NCBI RefSeq assembly: GCF_013407855.1
Contig: NZ_JACBZH010000001.1
Span: forward strand, 3,844,001-3,908,000
Direction of reading: 5' to 3'
Length of the DNA stretch: 64,000 nucleotides
DNA from: Actinopolymorpha rutila
GTDB taxonomy: Bacteria; Actinomycetota; Actinomycetes; Propionibacteriales; Actinopolymorphaceae
Shown: positions 41,913 through 50,584 of the stretch, one piece after another
Position numbering within the stretch: position 1 is the first letter of the stretch
Layout of the letters: every line of letters begins with the position of its first letter
Program-made: the position numbers and the translations under genes
The notes under the pieces: generated by a model
Told to the model about the DNA's origin: nothing
Seen by the model: only the letters and a program-made list of their open reading frames with translations
Database searches by the model: none

Positions 41913-43174
41913 CGGCCACGACGTTGCCGGCCTGCCCTGCGCGCCGGCCCCGTCGGCAACAGAAGCAACGGCTCGTCACCTTCGACTCGCAGGGCAATGA
42001 CTGCGCCGTCACCCGGCAGGCCGAAGAGGGTGGCCGGCCCCGGCTCGTCGTCGTCGGGCAGGTCGTCGTCGGGCAGGTCATCGTCGCGCAGGTCATCGTG
42101 TCCGGCTTCGAGCGCCTCCACCGGCACCGCGAACAGGGGACGGCTCATGCTCTCGTCGTCCGCCGCGTACACCACGGCATGCTGAACCCAGCGCTGCCGG
42201 AACATGAGGAAGTGATCGCGGTCCGGATCTACCCATACGGCCAATGCCGGCACCGGTCCGCTCGCGAGAGCGGCCAGCCGCCGGCGCCACGCCAGGGTTG
42301 TGACCACCAACGTCGTTCCAAGCAAGGCGAAACCGGCGGCAAGCATGTACCAGCCGGTCGGATCGAACGGCTCGGCGGCCAGACGTGCCCAGGATCCATC
42401 GACGAGAACCTGCACCGCCGAGCCGACCGGATACCCGCTCGCGTCGAAGGTCTCCAGCTTCCGCACCCCTGCACCGGGCGGCCTGAGCCGCACCCTCAGT
42501 GCGTAGCCGTCGTCGAGATGGGCGAGCACGGCGCCGGGTACCCGCGTCGCCTGACGTACATGGGCGTTCTCTGTCGCCTGCCAGTGCAGTGTGTAGGCCA
42601 CGAGGCCGGCCGCAGCGGCCAGCGCCGCGAACCCGGCCAGCAGCCGGAGGGTCCTCCGGTCCCACGCGGGCGCCGGAACCGGCGGCAAGGCCATGGTCGA
42701 CGCCAGCGGTGCCACGATCTCGAGCTGGCGAACACGCCCGGACCGCCTCCGCCACAACGTGGCCAGGGTCCACGCCGCTGCCGGTACGACGAGCCAGAGC
42801 ACCCACGACGCGGCCCCACCGACGATGCTGCCCGGGCTCACCACCGACACCACCACGACCACAGGAGTGGTGATCCAGGCGACCTCGGGAACCCACACCA
42901 GCCAGCCGATGTGCGCCAACGCCGCCGCAACCACGACCGCGCCGAGCACGTCGTCCCGGTCGATCATGCACGGTGCCGCCTCGCTGCAGCCACCGCTCGT
43001 GTCGGTCGCCACGAACAACGCCACCATCACTGCCCAGCCGACGGCGGACAACCTCGGATCGGACCAGCGCGCCGGCCGCGCACGCAGCCAGTCCATCGTC
43101 GCCGCGCGGTTCCAGGCCCGAGTCGGAATGCCGCCGGCGTTCACGGCGTCCGCACTCCCCCAGATCCCGGCCAC
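41873..43174 (-). CDS. Membrane protein of unknown function with Asp-rich repeat
   Basis: A 433-residue protein with about six hydrophobic helices: near 45-60, 75-95, 105-125, 128-145, 185-205 and 270-290. Between the last two is an extracytoplasmic-like beta region (VPGAVLAHLDDGYALRVRLR). The C-terminal cytoplasmic part holds an acidic DDLRDDDLPDDDLPDDD stretch encoded by 15-bp DNA repeats. No family is recognised. GTG 43174 gives the longest frame; a start at MDWLRARP (~43096) is possible. The 3' end overlaps dapA by 40 bp tail to tail. Confidence 0.65.
   Translation of the reverse strand: MAGIWGSADAVNAGGIPTRAWNRAATMDWLRARPARWSDPRLSAVGWAVMVALFVATDTSGGCSEAAPCMIDRDDVLGAVVVAAALAHIGWLVWVPEVAWITTPVVVVVSVVSPGSIVGGAASWVLWLVVPAAAWTLATLWRRRSGRVRQLEIVAPLASTMALPPVPAPAWDRRTLRLLAGFAALAAAAGLVAYTLHWQATENAHVRQATRVPGAVLAHLDDGYALRVRLRPPGAGVRKLETFDASGYPVGSAVQVLVDGSWARLAAEPFDPTGWYMLAAGFALLGTTLVVTTLAWRRRLAALASGPVPALAVWVDPDRDHFLMFRQRWVQHAVVYAADDESMSRPLFAVPVEALEAGHDDLRDDDLPDDDLPDDDEPGPATLFGLPGDGAVIALRVEGDEPLLLLPTGPARRAGRQRRGRYVGASGPSTAGR
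42047..42091. repeat. Three 15-bp tandem repeats coding an acidic linker
   Basis: Units at 42047, 42062 and 42077 are near-identical (GTCGTCGTCGGGCAG type) with a partial fourth unit to 42100. They encode the Asp/Leu/Pro repeat of the membrane protein; the period preserves frame, so copy number may vary between strains. Confidence 0.75.
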
Positions 43175-43284
43175 GGCGCATGTTAACGCGGCCAGGCCCG
43201 TTCAGCCGATCAGAACTCCAGTCTGTCGTCGACCGTACGGGCGAAGGCGATGCGGTCCTGGTCAGCCCGGCGCCGCCGGCTTCC

Positions 43285-43325
43285 GCCGAACGAGGAACCT
43301 GGTTGCCGCACCAGGCGTTCTCCAG
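43285..43325. repeat. Copy A of a dispersed stem-loop element
   Basis: Shares GCCGAACGAG, AACCTGG, CGCA and GGCGTTCTCCAG, in the same order, with copy B at 50522-50574. In this copy the segments CTGG and CCAGG/GAAC and GTTC fold into a stem. It sits upstream of the small gene at 43352. The identity of the element is not known to me. Confidence 0.5.
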
Positions 43326-43351
43326 ACGTCGAACCGACAGAGGAGGGCATT

Positions 43352-43570
43352 GTGGCGACATCGCTGCTCGACCGGATCCTGCAGTTCTTCCGAAGTCCGC
43401 GGGGCAAGAAGCTCGCCGCGAACGCGCAGACGAGGGCGCAGCAGCTGGCCAAGGACCCGCGGACCCAACAGGCAGTCAAGAAGGCGCAGGACCGGCTGCA
43501 GACGGCCGCCAGCGACCCACGCACCCAGGCCAAGATCCGATCGTTCGTGTCGAAGCTCAACAAGCGCTGA
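43352..43570 (+). CDS. Small basic helical protein, function unknown
   Basis: A 72-residue, Lys/Arg/Gln/Ala-rich protein starting at GTG 43352 with a strong AGGAGG site 5 bp upstream. It begins with an amphipathic LLDRILQFF helix followed by a repeated DPRTQ motif (KDPRTQQAVKKAQDRLQ and SDPRTQAKIRSF), suggesting two helical repeats. No signal peptide or domain is recognised. Basic charge and helices allow nucleic-acid or membrane-surface binding, but this is inference. Confidence 0.68.
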   Translation: MATSLLDRILQFFRSPRGKKLAANAQTRAQQLAKDPRTQQAVKKAQDRLQTAASDPRTQAKIRSFVSKLNKR

Positions 43571-43585
43571 CCGAACTGCCCAACA

Positions 43586-43620
43586 CGCGGCCGGTTCTGT
43601 CATACATGACGCGCGGCCGG
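43586..43620. promoter_or_regulatory. Palindrome flanked by direct repeats upstream of the 43682 gene
   Basis: CGCGGCCGG occurs at 43586-43594 and 43612-43620, and GTCAT-AC-ATGAC (43599-43610) lies between them. The arrangement, ~60 bp before the next start, looks like an operator. It could also end the preceding gene. Confidence 0.35.
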
Positions 43621-43681
43621 TCGGTTGCCGTTAGCGTCGGACCTTCGGGAACAATCGGCATCGCGTGAAGGGGTGTGCACG

Positions 43682-43966
43682 ATGTGGGTACGCACCGCTG
43701 ACGGTGAGCTCGTCAACCTCGACCACGCACGCAGGGTCCGCATCGACAGGCACCGCGCAAATCGTTGCGATGTCGTGGCGTGGTTCGGCGTGGAGCTCGG
43801 CAACGCCATCAAGATCGCCGAGGGGGTTCCCGAATCCGCCGCGAAGGCGCTGATGACGGCGCTGCAGACTCAGGTGCTGAACGCCGCCGAAGTCACCCAG
43901 TCCGGTGAGGTTCGCATGCCCGGTGCCCGGTCCGACGGCGATGGTGCGACGCGGCCGCGTCAGTGA
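43682..43966 (+). CDS. Small protein of unknown function
   Basis: A 94-residue protein from ATG 43682 with GAAGGGG upstream. MWVRTADGELVNLDHARRVRI resembles a short antiparallel sheet found in small actinobacterial proteins with a 'W(V/I)r..dG.lvNl..a..I.v' opening, followed by a helix (VPESAAKALMTALQTQVL). No known function, signal or metal site. It ends 5 bp from the convergent DUF3224 gene. Confidence 0.6.
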   Translation: MWVRTADGELVNLDHARRVRIDRHRANRCDVVAWFGVELGNAIKIAEGVPESAAKALMTALQTQVLNAAEVTQSGEVRMPGARSDGDGATRPRQ

Positions 43967-43971
43967 TCCAC

Positions 43972-44424
43972 TCAGTCCTCGAACCAGTAGGTGAGGCAGT
44001 CGGTCGCCGTCCCGTAGTTGTCGCCGGTGGCTGACGGGTTCGGTTCGGCGGTGAAGACCCCGTGGCCACGCAGACCTACGAGGTCGCCGGTGGCGGAGTT
44101 CGGGACGACCTGCCAGTGCCCGTGGACGATGCCGCCGACGGAGCCGCCCTGGGCGGTGAGGGCGAAGGTGCCGGCACGACCGTCGAGGGTTCCGGTGAAT
44201 CGTTCGACGCCGGTGAAGGTGTCGTCGCCGCCGGGGCCCACGACGCGCACGTGGTCTGCAACGCCGGTGCCGCGAAGGCTGCCGGAGAACTCCTCGTGCA
44301 GCAGGGTGGAGATCAGCGTGATGTGACTGTCGTCGGGCTCGCTGATCACGGTGCGGTCGTAGCCGGTCACGGTCACGGTGCTCTGTCCGCTCGCCTGCCG
44401 GTGTGGTCGTCGGTGGGGTGCCAT
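43972..44424 (-). CDS. DUF3224 family protein
   Basis: A 150-residue protein. The strand-rich sequence (HITLISTLLHEEFSGSLRGTGVADHVRVVG, then TFTGVERFTGTLDGRAGTFALTAQG, then GHWQVVPNSATGDLVGLRGHGVF) fits DUF3224, a small beta barrel related to the allene-oxide-cyclase-like fold. ATG 44424 has an AGGAG site at 6-7 bp. Function in the family is unknown. It follows the broken alpha/beta hydrolase by 16 bp on the same strand. Confidence 0.72.
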   Translation of the reverse strand: MAPHRRPHRQASGQSTVTVTGYDRTVISEPDDSHITLISTLLHEEFSGSLRGTGVADHVRVVGPGGDDTFTGVERFTGTLDGRAGTFALTAQGGSVGGIVHGHWQVVPNSATGDLVGLRGHGVFTAEPNPSATGDNYGTATDCLTYWFED

Positions 44425-44440
44425 CTCGTCTCCTTACGTG

Positions 44441-44884
44441 TCATGGCCGGATCGTTGTCAGCGCAGAGCGGCACGAATCGGCGAGTCTGCGTGCCGCCCG
44501 GTACGGCGGTGAGCCGGCAGCGGCCGGATCCGCCAGGAAAGTGATCGGTATCCCGGCGAGGCCAAGCGTCCGGGACACCCTTGCGAGGTCAGGCGACGTA
44601 CCGACGAGCGCGGGGATCTCGATCAGCCCGGCGGCGTCGTCCGCCTGCTCGGCGACGCTCGTGGCATGCCAGTCGGCCGGGCGTGGGCTGGCACCGTTGC
44701 CGCGTCGGTCGTAGGTGACGGTGAGGAACTCGTCGGCGAGCAGGTTCGCGACCTCGGCGAAGTGGCTACTGTCCACGGTCCCGCCCGGGATGAAGAGCAA
44801 GGCGGGGCCATTACCTCGCAGCTCGTAGTAGAGCCGTGCGGACCCGATGATGGCATGGCCGGTCGTGACGGCGGCAGCGCTCAT
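44441..44884 (-). pseudogene. Alpha/beta hydrolase with internal deletion
   Basis: The first ~85 residues are a normal hydrolase start: LYYELRGNGPALLFIPGG, FLTVTYDRRGNGASPRPADWHATSVAEQADDAAGLI. The next section should hold the GxSxG nucleophile elbow and the cap domain but instead jumps to IPALVGTSPDLARV and a C-terminal ARRLADSCRSALTTIRP. The product is ~150 residues against ~270 usual, with no serine nucleophile and no terminal His. The frame is intact, which points to an in-frame internal deletion rather than a nonsense mutation. Probably non-functional. Confidence 0.6.
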
Positions 44885-45035
44885 ATCGATGACATTTGTT
44901 ACCACGACCGCGGCATGTCAACGTGAGGTGGAACACCAGCCGATGGTGTCACGTCGGCCGCATGCGAAGCGTCTTTGTAGTGGGGGTACCAGGCGGTACA
45001 GGACAACGGACCAGCATGGGTTGCCAGGAGCCACG

Positions 45036-45530
45036 GTGCGAACAGAATCGAACGACTCGCTCATCGATCGGTACTTCGAGATCGTCCGGACGGACGCCTA
45101 CGAGCGCTTCGGCGACATCATCACCGACGACTGCGCGTTCACGCTCATGCCGATCGGTCACACGTTCAGGGGGCGAGCTGATGTCATGGGATTCGTCATG
45201 TCGGCCGGTGGCGCGCGCAAACATGACGACCGGTCCGACGTTCACATAACCAACTGGTTCACCACCGGCGAGCACCTGTGCGTCGAATACGAGCACCAGC
45301 TCATCATTCGTCTCCTCCGTCGCCGCACCACGATCGACGGCTACTGCCTGGTCTTCCACATTCGCGACGGTAGGTTCGACGAGATCCGCGAGTACATCAA
45401 CCCTTCAGGTGTCGCCATGGGGATCCTGACGACGTACGTCCTGCGGATACTCCCGCTTGCCGCAAGAATCAGGGCGCGTCTCTCTCGTTCTGCCGAGGCC
45501 GACCGGGGAGCGACTACCGGCGGCTCATGA
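45036..45530 (+). CDS. SnoaL/NTF2-like protein
   Basis: A 164-residue protein. SLIDRYFEIVRTDAYERFGDIITDDCAFTLMPIGHTFRGRADVMGFV is the helix-plus-cone entry typical of NTF2-like folds, and VHITNWFTTGEHLCVEYEHQL and GYCLVFHIRDGRFDEIREYIN are the strands ending in the diagnostic 'f.i.dGkI.e.reY'. GTG 45036 has AGGAG upstream. Such proteins are isomerases, hydrolases or ligand binders; activity unknown. Its TGA overlaps the ATG of the next gene. Confidence 0.8.
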   Translation: MRTESNDSLIDRYFEIVRTDAYERFGDIITDDCAFTLMPIGHTFRGRADVMGFVMSAGGARKHDDRSDVHITNWFTTGEHLCVEYEHQLIIRLLRRRTTIDGYCLVFHIRDGRFDEIREYINPSGVAMGILTTYVLRILPLAARIRARLSRSAEADRGATTGGS

Positions 45531-46696
45531 GTATGGCCGCGGCGGACCTCGGCAGAATCCGGAGTACCGATAGAACCCTTACGAGAGGCCCGACGACAGT
45601 GACCCGCGTCCTGCCCACGTTCCGAACCACCGTCTACGACCAACCCGGCAGGTTCGCGGGCTGGCCCGCGAACTACGGCATGTGGGCCTTCGGGGACGAG
45701 GTGGTGGTCGTCTTCCTCCTCGGCCACATCGGCCCGCTCAAGGGTGTGCACGCACGTGACACCGCCCGGCCGTTCGTTCCGGTGGTCGCCCGTAGCCTCG
45801 ACGGTGGTGTGACCTGGGTGCTGGAGGAGTTCACCGGCGTACGCCCGGGAGCAGCCACGCTCTCCGGAGACGAGCACCAGGACGAGCCGCTCAAGGCCGA
45901 GCCCCGCCTCAGACCCGAGGACTTCGCCGCCCTCGACGAACCCATCGACTTCACCGATCCCGAGTGTCTGGTGTTGTGTGCTCGTACGGGACTGCTGGCC
46001 GGCTCGCGCAGTTGGTTCTACGTCAGCCGCGACCGGGCCAGGTCGTGGTCCGGGCCGCATGAGCTGCCCTCGTTCGACCAGCCCGGTATCTCCGCCCGGA
46101 CCGACCTCGTCACCCTGGGGCCTCGGAAGGCGCTGTGGCTGCTGACCGCGTCCAAGAGCGACGGCTCGGAAGGACGCGTGTTCGCCGCCCACACCGCCGA
46201 CGGTGGCCGAAGCTTCACCCGTCGCGGCTACCTCGGCGACGAGCCGGCGGGCATGTCGATCATGCCGTCCTCGGTCCTCGCCGACGACGGCAGCCTGCTC
46301 ACAGCGGTGCGGTGCCATGGGCCCCGGGACGGCCGGAACGAGTACTGGATCGACCTGTACCGATCCGCCGACGAAGGAACCACCTGGGAGCACGTTGCTC
46401 GCCCGGTCGGTGACACCGGCACGGCCGGCAACCCACCGGCGCTACGGCGGGTCGGCGGCCGTCTGGTGTGCATCTACGGTTTCCGTGGCCGGCCCAGCGG
46501 ACTGCGGTACGTCACCAGTGGCGACGAGGGCCGCTCCTGGTCCGAGCCCATCACCGTCACCAGCGACACGCCGATGCGGGACATGGGTTATCCCCGGGCG
46601 GTCGTGATGGGTGACGGCTCCGTCCTGGCCTGCTTCTACAACAACCGTGGCGACGAGTCGGAGCGGTTCATCGAAGCCGTCCGGTGGCGTCCCTGA
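45527..46696 (+). CDS. Sialidase-fold (BNR/Asp-box) protein
   Basis: A 389-residue six-bladed beta-propeller candidate. Four Asp boxes are visible: SLDGGVTW, TADGGRSF, SADEGTTW and SGDEGRSW. FAGWPANYGMW near the start and PRAVVMGDGSVLACFYNNR near the end complete the propeller. No signal peptide, so it is either cytoplasmic or starts elsewhere; GTG 45599 with GAGAGG upstream is an alternative start. The arginine triad of true sialidases cannot be confirmed, so other exo-glycosidase or lyase activity is possible. Start overlaps the SnoaL-like stop. Confidence 0.78.
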   Translation: MSMAAADLGRIRSTDRTLTRGPTTVTRVLPTFRTTVYDQPGRFAGWPANYGMWAFGDEVVVVFLLGHIGPLKGVHARDTARPFVPVVARSLDGGVTWVLEEFTGVRPGAATLSGDEHQDEPLKAEPRLRPEDFAALDEPIDFTDPECLVLCARTGLLAGSRSWFYVSRDRARSWSGPHELPSFDQPGISARTDLVTLGPRKALWLLTASKSDGSEGRVFAAHTADGGRSFTRRGYLGDEPAGMSIMPSSVLADDGSLLTAVRCHGPRDGRNEYWIDLYRSADEGTTWEHVARPVGDTGTAGNPPALRRVGGRLVCIYGFRGRPSGLRYVTSGDEGRSWSEPITVTSDTPMRDMGYPRAVVMGDGSVLACFYNNRGDESERFIEAVRWRP

Positions 46697-46725
46697 GCGA
46701 ACGCGAACTCGCGCCCCGAGTGCGG

Positions 46726-48036
46726 TCAGAAGATCCGTACGGGGAGGTGTTCCACGCCTCGGATCAGGGTGCTCTGCCGCCACCGCACCTCGTGCGGCTC
46801 CAACGCCAGCGACAGGTTGGGGAAGCGGGTCAGGATCCGGGTGAACGCCACCTCGGCCTCCAGCCGGGCCAGTGGCGCGCCCACGCAGTAGTGGATCCCG
46901 TGGCCGAACCCCAGGTGTCCGCTGCTGCGGCGAGTCACGTCGAGCCGGCCCGCGTCCGGGAACCGGTGCTCGTCGTGGTTGGCCGAGGCCAGCGACACCA
47001 GGACGATCTGGCCGCGGGGAATCTCCACGTCACCGACTCGCACCGGCTCGGAGGTGAACCGTGTCGTGGCGAGGTTGAGCGGCCCGTCGTAGCGCAGGAG
47101 TTCCTCGATCGCCCCGCCCATCAGGGAGAGGTCGGCCCGTAGGCGGTCGAGCTGGCCGGGGTTGCGCAGCAGGGCGAGCATGCCGTTCCCGATCAGGTTC
47201 ACGGTCGTCTCGTGGCCGGCGAGCAGCAGCAGGAACGCCATCGCGATCAGCTCGTTCTCCTCCAGCCGGTCGCCGTCGTCACGCGCCTGCACCAGGCCGG
47301 TCAGCAGGTCCTCACCGGGGTTGGCACGCTTGGCCGCGATCAGCTGACGGAGGTAGCCCGCCATGGCGTACGACGCGGTGCGGTCGGAGTCCTCGCCGCC
47401 GTCGGTCATCACCACCGTGCACCAGCCGCGGAAGTCGGCACGGTCGTTCTGGGGTACGCCGAGCAGTTCGCAGATCACCGTCATCGGCAGCGGGGACGCG
47501 AACGCGTCGATGAGGTCGACCGGTTCACCGTCCGCACCGCGCCTGGCCATCTCGTCCAGTAGTTCCTCGGTGATCGCCTCGACCCGGGGGCGCAGCGCCT
47601 CGACCCGGCGGGAGGTGAACGCCTTGTTGACGAGCTTGCGCAACCGGGTGTGGTCGGGCGGGTCCGAACTCAGCATGTGTGCCTGCAGCGCTTCGACGAA
47701 GGCCGAGTCGAACTCGCCGATCTGTTCGGGGTCCAGGTACTGCCTGAGCGCCACCCGGTCGTTCTTGAGCAGGCGGGGATCGGCCAGCGCGGCACGGGCC
47801 TCGTCGTACCTGGTCACGATCCAGGCCTGCCAGCCTTTGGCCTCGGGGAGTACGACCTTGCGGACCGGCCCCTCCTCACGCAGCGCGGCGTAGACCGCCT
47901 GCGGATCCTGGAAGAAGCCGGCGTCCAGCGGCAGCGGCACGCTGCTCGCCCTCGTGGTCGCGCCTGTGCTCGTTCCCGCGGTTGGCTCCATGGTGGACTC
48001 GGTGGCCGGTGGTCCGGTCACCTCTGCGTCCGGCAT
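46726..48036 (-). CDS. Cytochrome P450 monooxygenase
   Basis: A 436-residue soluble bacterial P450. The I-helix AGHETT, the K-helix ExxR (EELLRYDGP) and the heme-binding loop GFGHGIHYCVGAPLARLE with the Cys thiolate ligand are all intact. Length and motifs suggest a CYP107/CYP105-like class needing ferredoxin; no ferredoxin gene is adjacent. The long Thr/Ala-rich N-terminus (~30 residues) precedes the conserved domain, so the start may be slightly downstream. Divergent from the hydrolase-BVMO pair, with ~210 bp shared promoter region. Confidence 0.93.
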   Translation of the reverse strand: MPDAEVTGPPATESTMEPTAGTSTGATTRASSVPLPLDAGFFQDPQAVYAALREEGPVRKVVLPEAKGWQAWIVTRYDEARAALADPRLLKNDRVALRQYLDPEQIGEFDSAFVEALQAHMLSSDPPDHTRLRKLVNKAFTSRRVEALRPRVEAITEELLDEMARRGADGEPVDLIDAFASPLPMTVICELLGVPQNDRADFRGWCTVVMTDGGEDSDRTASYAMAGYLRQLIAAKRANPGEDLLTGLVQARDDGDRLEENELIAMAFLLLLAGHETTVNLIGNGMLALLRNPGQLDRLRADLSLMGGAIEELLRYDGPLNLATTRFTSEPVRVGDVEIPRGQIVLVSLASANHDEHRFPDAGRLDVTRRSSGHLGFGHGIHYCVGAPLARLEAEVAFTRILTRFPNLSLALEPHEVRWRQSTLIRGVEHLPVRIF

Positions 48037-48246
48037 GTCAGTCCCCCTCGGGTGCCCGGCATCACCCCGGCCTGCCCGGCGGTCCGCGGTAACTGCCGAG
48101 TTCCCTCAGGATGAGCACCTCAACCCCTGCCGTCCACCCAGGCCGTGTCTCATCCCGGATGCTTCCCGACCACCATCGCGCCCGTCTCCCATCCCGTGGC
48201 GAATAATGGGAAATCGTCGGGGCACGAACCGGATCGGAGCGCGGAC

Positions 48247-49032
48247 ATGGTGACTCTGGCCTACGACCGGCAGGGCAGCGGCCCGCCGCTGGTGCTGCTG
48301 CACGGACTGGGCCATCGTCGGCAGGGCTGGGATCCCGTGGTTCCGCTGCTCGCCGACAGGCACGAGGTTGTCACGGTCGACCTGCCGGGGTTCGGCGCGT
48401 CGCCGGCCTGCAGCGGTGCACGCTGGCGCGAGGACCTCTCCGCTGCCGTCGCCGCGTTCTTCGACGACCTCGGCCTCGACCGCCCGCACGTCGCGGGCAA
48501 CAGCCTCGGTGGTGCGCTCGCCCTGGAGCTCGCCGTCGCAGGCCAGGTGGCATCCGCGACCGCCTTGGCGCCGGCCGGTTTCTGGGGCACCTGGGAACGC
48601 CGCTGGGCGCTCGGGCTGCTCCACACCGTTCGTTCGGCCGCCTTCCTGCCTGCCCCGGTGCTGCGCGCCGCGGCCCGCTCGGCCCGGGTCCGCGCGCTGG
48701 CCTACGGCCTGTTGGTCGGACGCCCCGACCGGCTCACGGCCGAGTTGGTCCTCGCGGACGCGCTCGCCATGCGGTCCGGCGTGGCTTTCCGGGCCGTCGC
48801 GCGGCACGGACGCGAGTACGCCCTGCGCGGCACGCCGCAGTGTCCCGTGACGGTGGGGTGGGGCACCCGCGACCGACTGCTTCTCCACCGCCAGGCTGCC
48901 CGGGCCCGGGCGCTGCTGCCCGATGCCTGGCACGTCGACCTGCCGGGGTGCGGCCACTCGCCGATGAACGACGATCCTGCGCTGGTGGCGTCGGTCATCT
49001 GCCGGACGACGGGGACGGAGGCTCGGCGGTGA
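48247..49032 (+). CDS. Alpha/beta hydrolase coupled to a BVMO
   Basis: A 261-residue hydrolase with VLLHGLGHRRQGWD (oxyanion hole), AGNSLGGALA (nucleophile Ser), a VGWGTRDRLL acid strand and DLPGCGHSPMNDDP carrying His. All three catalytic elements are present. Its TGA overlaps the GTG of the BVMO (GTGA), so the two proteins are produced together. BVMOs make esters or lactones and an esterase partner hydrolyses them, a known pairing in ketone degradation. The substrate is not known. Confidence 0.87.
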   Translation: MVTLAYDRQGSGPPLVLLHGLGHRRQGWDPVVPLLADRHEVVTVDLPGFGASPACSGARWREDLSAAVAAFFDDLGLDRPHVAGNSLGGALALELAVAGQVASATALAPAGFWGTWERRWALGLLHTVRSAAFLPAPVLRAAARSARVRALAYGLLVGRPDRLTAELVLADALAMRSGVAFRAVARHGREYALRGTPQCPVTVGWGTRDRLLLHRQAARARALLPDAWHVDLPGCGHSPMNDDPALVASVICRTTGTEARR

Positions 49033-50495
49033 CGGCCACGCCGGAGATCGTCATCGTCGGCGCGGGGTTCGGCGGCATCGGCATGGCGATCCAGCTGAAG
49101 AGGGCCGGCCTGGACTCCTTCGTCGTACTCGAGAAGGACGACGACCTCGGCGGCACCTGGCGGGCCAACGGCTATCCCGGCTGCGCCTGCGACGTCCCCT
49201 CCCACCTGTACTCCTACTCCTTCGCGCTCAACCCCGACTGGTCGCGGATGTTCTCCCCGCGCGAGGAGATCTGGGACTACCTGCGCTCGTGCGTGCGGAC
49301 CTACGGCCTCGCACCGCACCTTCGCTACGGCGTCCGCGTCGCGTCGATGCAGTGGGACGACTGCGGCGGGCGCTGGCGAGTCGAGACGGCCGACGGTGAG
49401 GTGCTCACGCCGCGGGTGGTGGTGTCGGCGATCGGGGCACTGCACGTACCCAACTATCCCGACGTGCCGGGCCGCGACAGGTTCGTGGGGCGGCAGTTCC
49501 ACTCCTCCGAATGGGACTCGAGCTACGACCTGACGGGCAAGCGGGTGGCGGTGATCGGCACCGGTGCCAGCGCCGTGCAGTTCGTCCCGCGGATCGCGGA
49601 GCGGGTGGCCCGGCTGCACGTCTTCCAGCGCACGCCTGCGTGGATCCATCCCCGGCCCGACGCCGAGATCCCGCCCGACCGGCGCCGGCTGTTCCGGTCG
49701 ACACCGCTTGCGATGCGGGCCTTCCGGGCCTCGATCTACCTCGCGCTGGAGCTTCGCGGGCTCGGGTTCGCCGTGGGCCCGGGGCTGATGGGTCCCCTGG
49801 AGAACGCCGCCCGACGGCACCTGCGACGGCAGGTCACCGATCCTGAACTGCGGTCCCGGCTGACGCCCGAGTACACCATCGGCTGCAAGCGGATCCTGCT
49901 GTCGTCCGACTACTATCCGGCACTCGCCCGCCCGAACGTCGAGCTCGTCACCTACGACATCGCCGAGATCACCGAGCACGGCATCACCACCCGCGACGGC
50001 ACGTCCCACGACGTCGACGCCATCGTCTACGGCACCGGCTTCCGCGTCACCTCGGCGCTGCTCGACCAGAAGATCGTCGGCCGCGCCGGCCTGACCCTGC
50101 AGGACGCCTGGGCCGACGGCGTGACCGCCTACCACGGCATCACGGTCGCGGAATTCCCCAACCTGTTCATGCTCCTCGGCCCCAACACCGGCCTCGCGCA
50201 CACGTCCGTGGTGTTCATGATCGAGACACAGGTCAGACACGTCATGAGCTGCCTGCGGATGCTGCGCCGAAGCCGCGCCGAGGTCGTCGAGGTCGAGGCG
50301 GGAGCACAACGACGGTTCGCCGGGATGGTCCGGCGCCGCCTCGACCGGGCGGTGTGGAGTACCGGCGGCTGCACGAGCTGGTACCTCGACGAACACGGCG
50401 TCAACCGCACACTCTGGCCGGGTTTCACGTTCGAGTACTGGGCCCGCACCCGGCGCGCCAGACGGTCCGACTACCGCCTCAGCCGAGCGGACTGA
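49029..50495 (+). CDS. Flavin-binding monooxygenase, Baeyer-Villiger type
   Basis: A 488-residue FAD/NADPH enzyme. VIVGAGFGGIGMAIQL and VIGTGASAVQFVP are the two Rossmann loops, and FVGRQFHSSEWD fits the BVMO fingerprint F-x-G-x3-H-x3-W. GGTWRANGYPGCACDVPSHLYSYSF and GTGF segments are also characteristic. It inserts oxygen next to a carbonyl or hydroxylates soft nucleophiles. GTG 49029 overlaps the hydrolase stop. Its end lies ~90 bp from the convergent peptidase gene. Confidence 0.9.
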   Translation: MTATPEIVIVGAGFGGIGMAIQLKRAGLDSFVVLEKDDDLGGTWRANGYPGCACDVPSHLYSYSFALNPDWSRMFSPREEIWDYLRSCVRTYGLAPHLRYGVRVASMQWDDCGGRWRVETADGEVLTPRVVVSAIGALHVPNYPDVPGRDRFVGRQFHSSEWDSSYDLTGKRVAVIGTGASAVQFVPRIAERVARLHVFQRTPAWIHPRPDAEIPPDRRRLFRSTPLAMRAFRASIYLALELRGLGFAVGPGLMGPLENAARRHLRRQVTDPELRSRLTPEYTIGCKRILLSSDYYPALARPNVELVTYDIAEITEHGITTRDGTSHDVDAIVYGTGFRVTSALLDQKIVGRAGLTLQDAWADGVTAYHGITVAEFPNLFMLLGPNTGLAHTSVVFMIETQVRHVMSCLRMLRRSRAEVVEVEAGAQRRFAGMVRRRLDRAVWSTGGCTSWYLDEHGVNRTLWPGFTFEYWARTRRARRSDYRLSRAD

Positions 50496-50521
50496 GCCGG
50501 GGTCCGATCGCGCCGGCGTAT

Positions 50522-50574
50522 GCCGAACGAGCAACCTGGGACAGACCCTGGGTCCCGCATCTGGCGTTCTCCAG
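50522..50574. repeat. Copy B of a dispersed stem-loop element
   Basis: Matches copy A (43285-43325) at both ends, with a 12-bp longer middle. The middle contains GGGAC (50538-50542) and GTCCC (50552-50556), and CTGG...CCAG pair in the 3' part. It sits between convergent genes, so it may also serve as a terminator. Confidence 0.5.
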
Positions 50575-50584
50575 GCGGCAGGGA

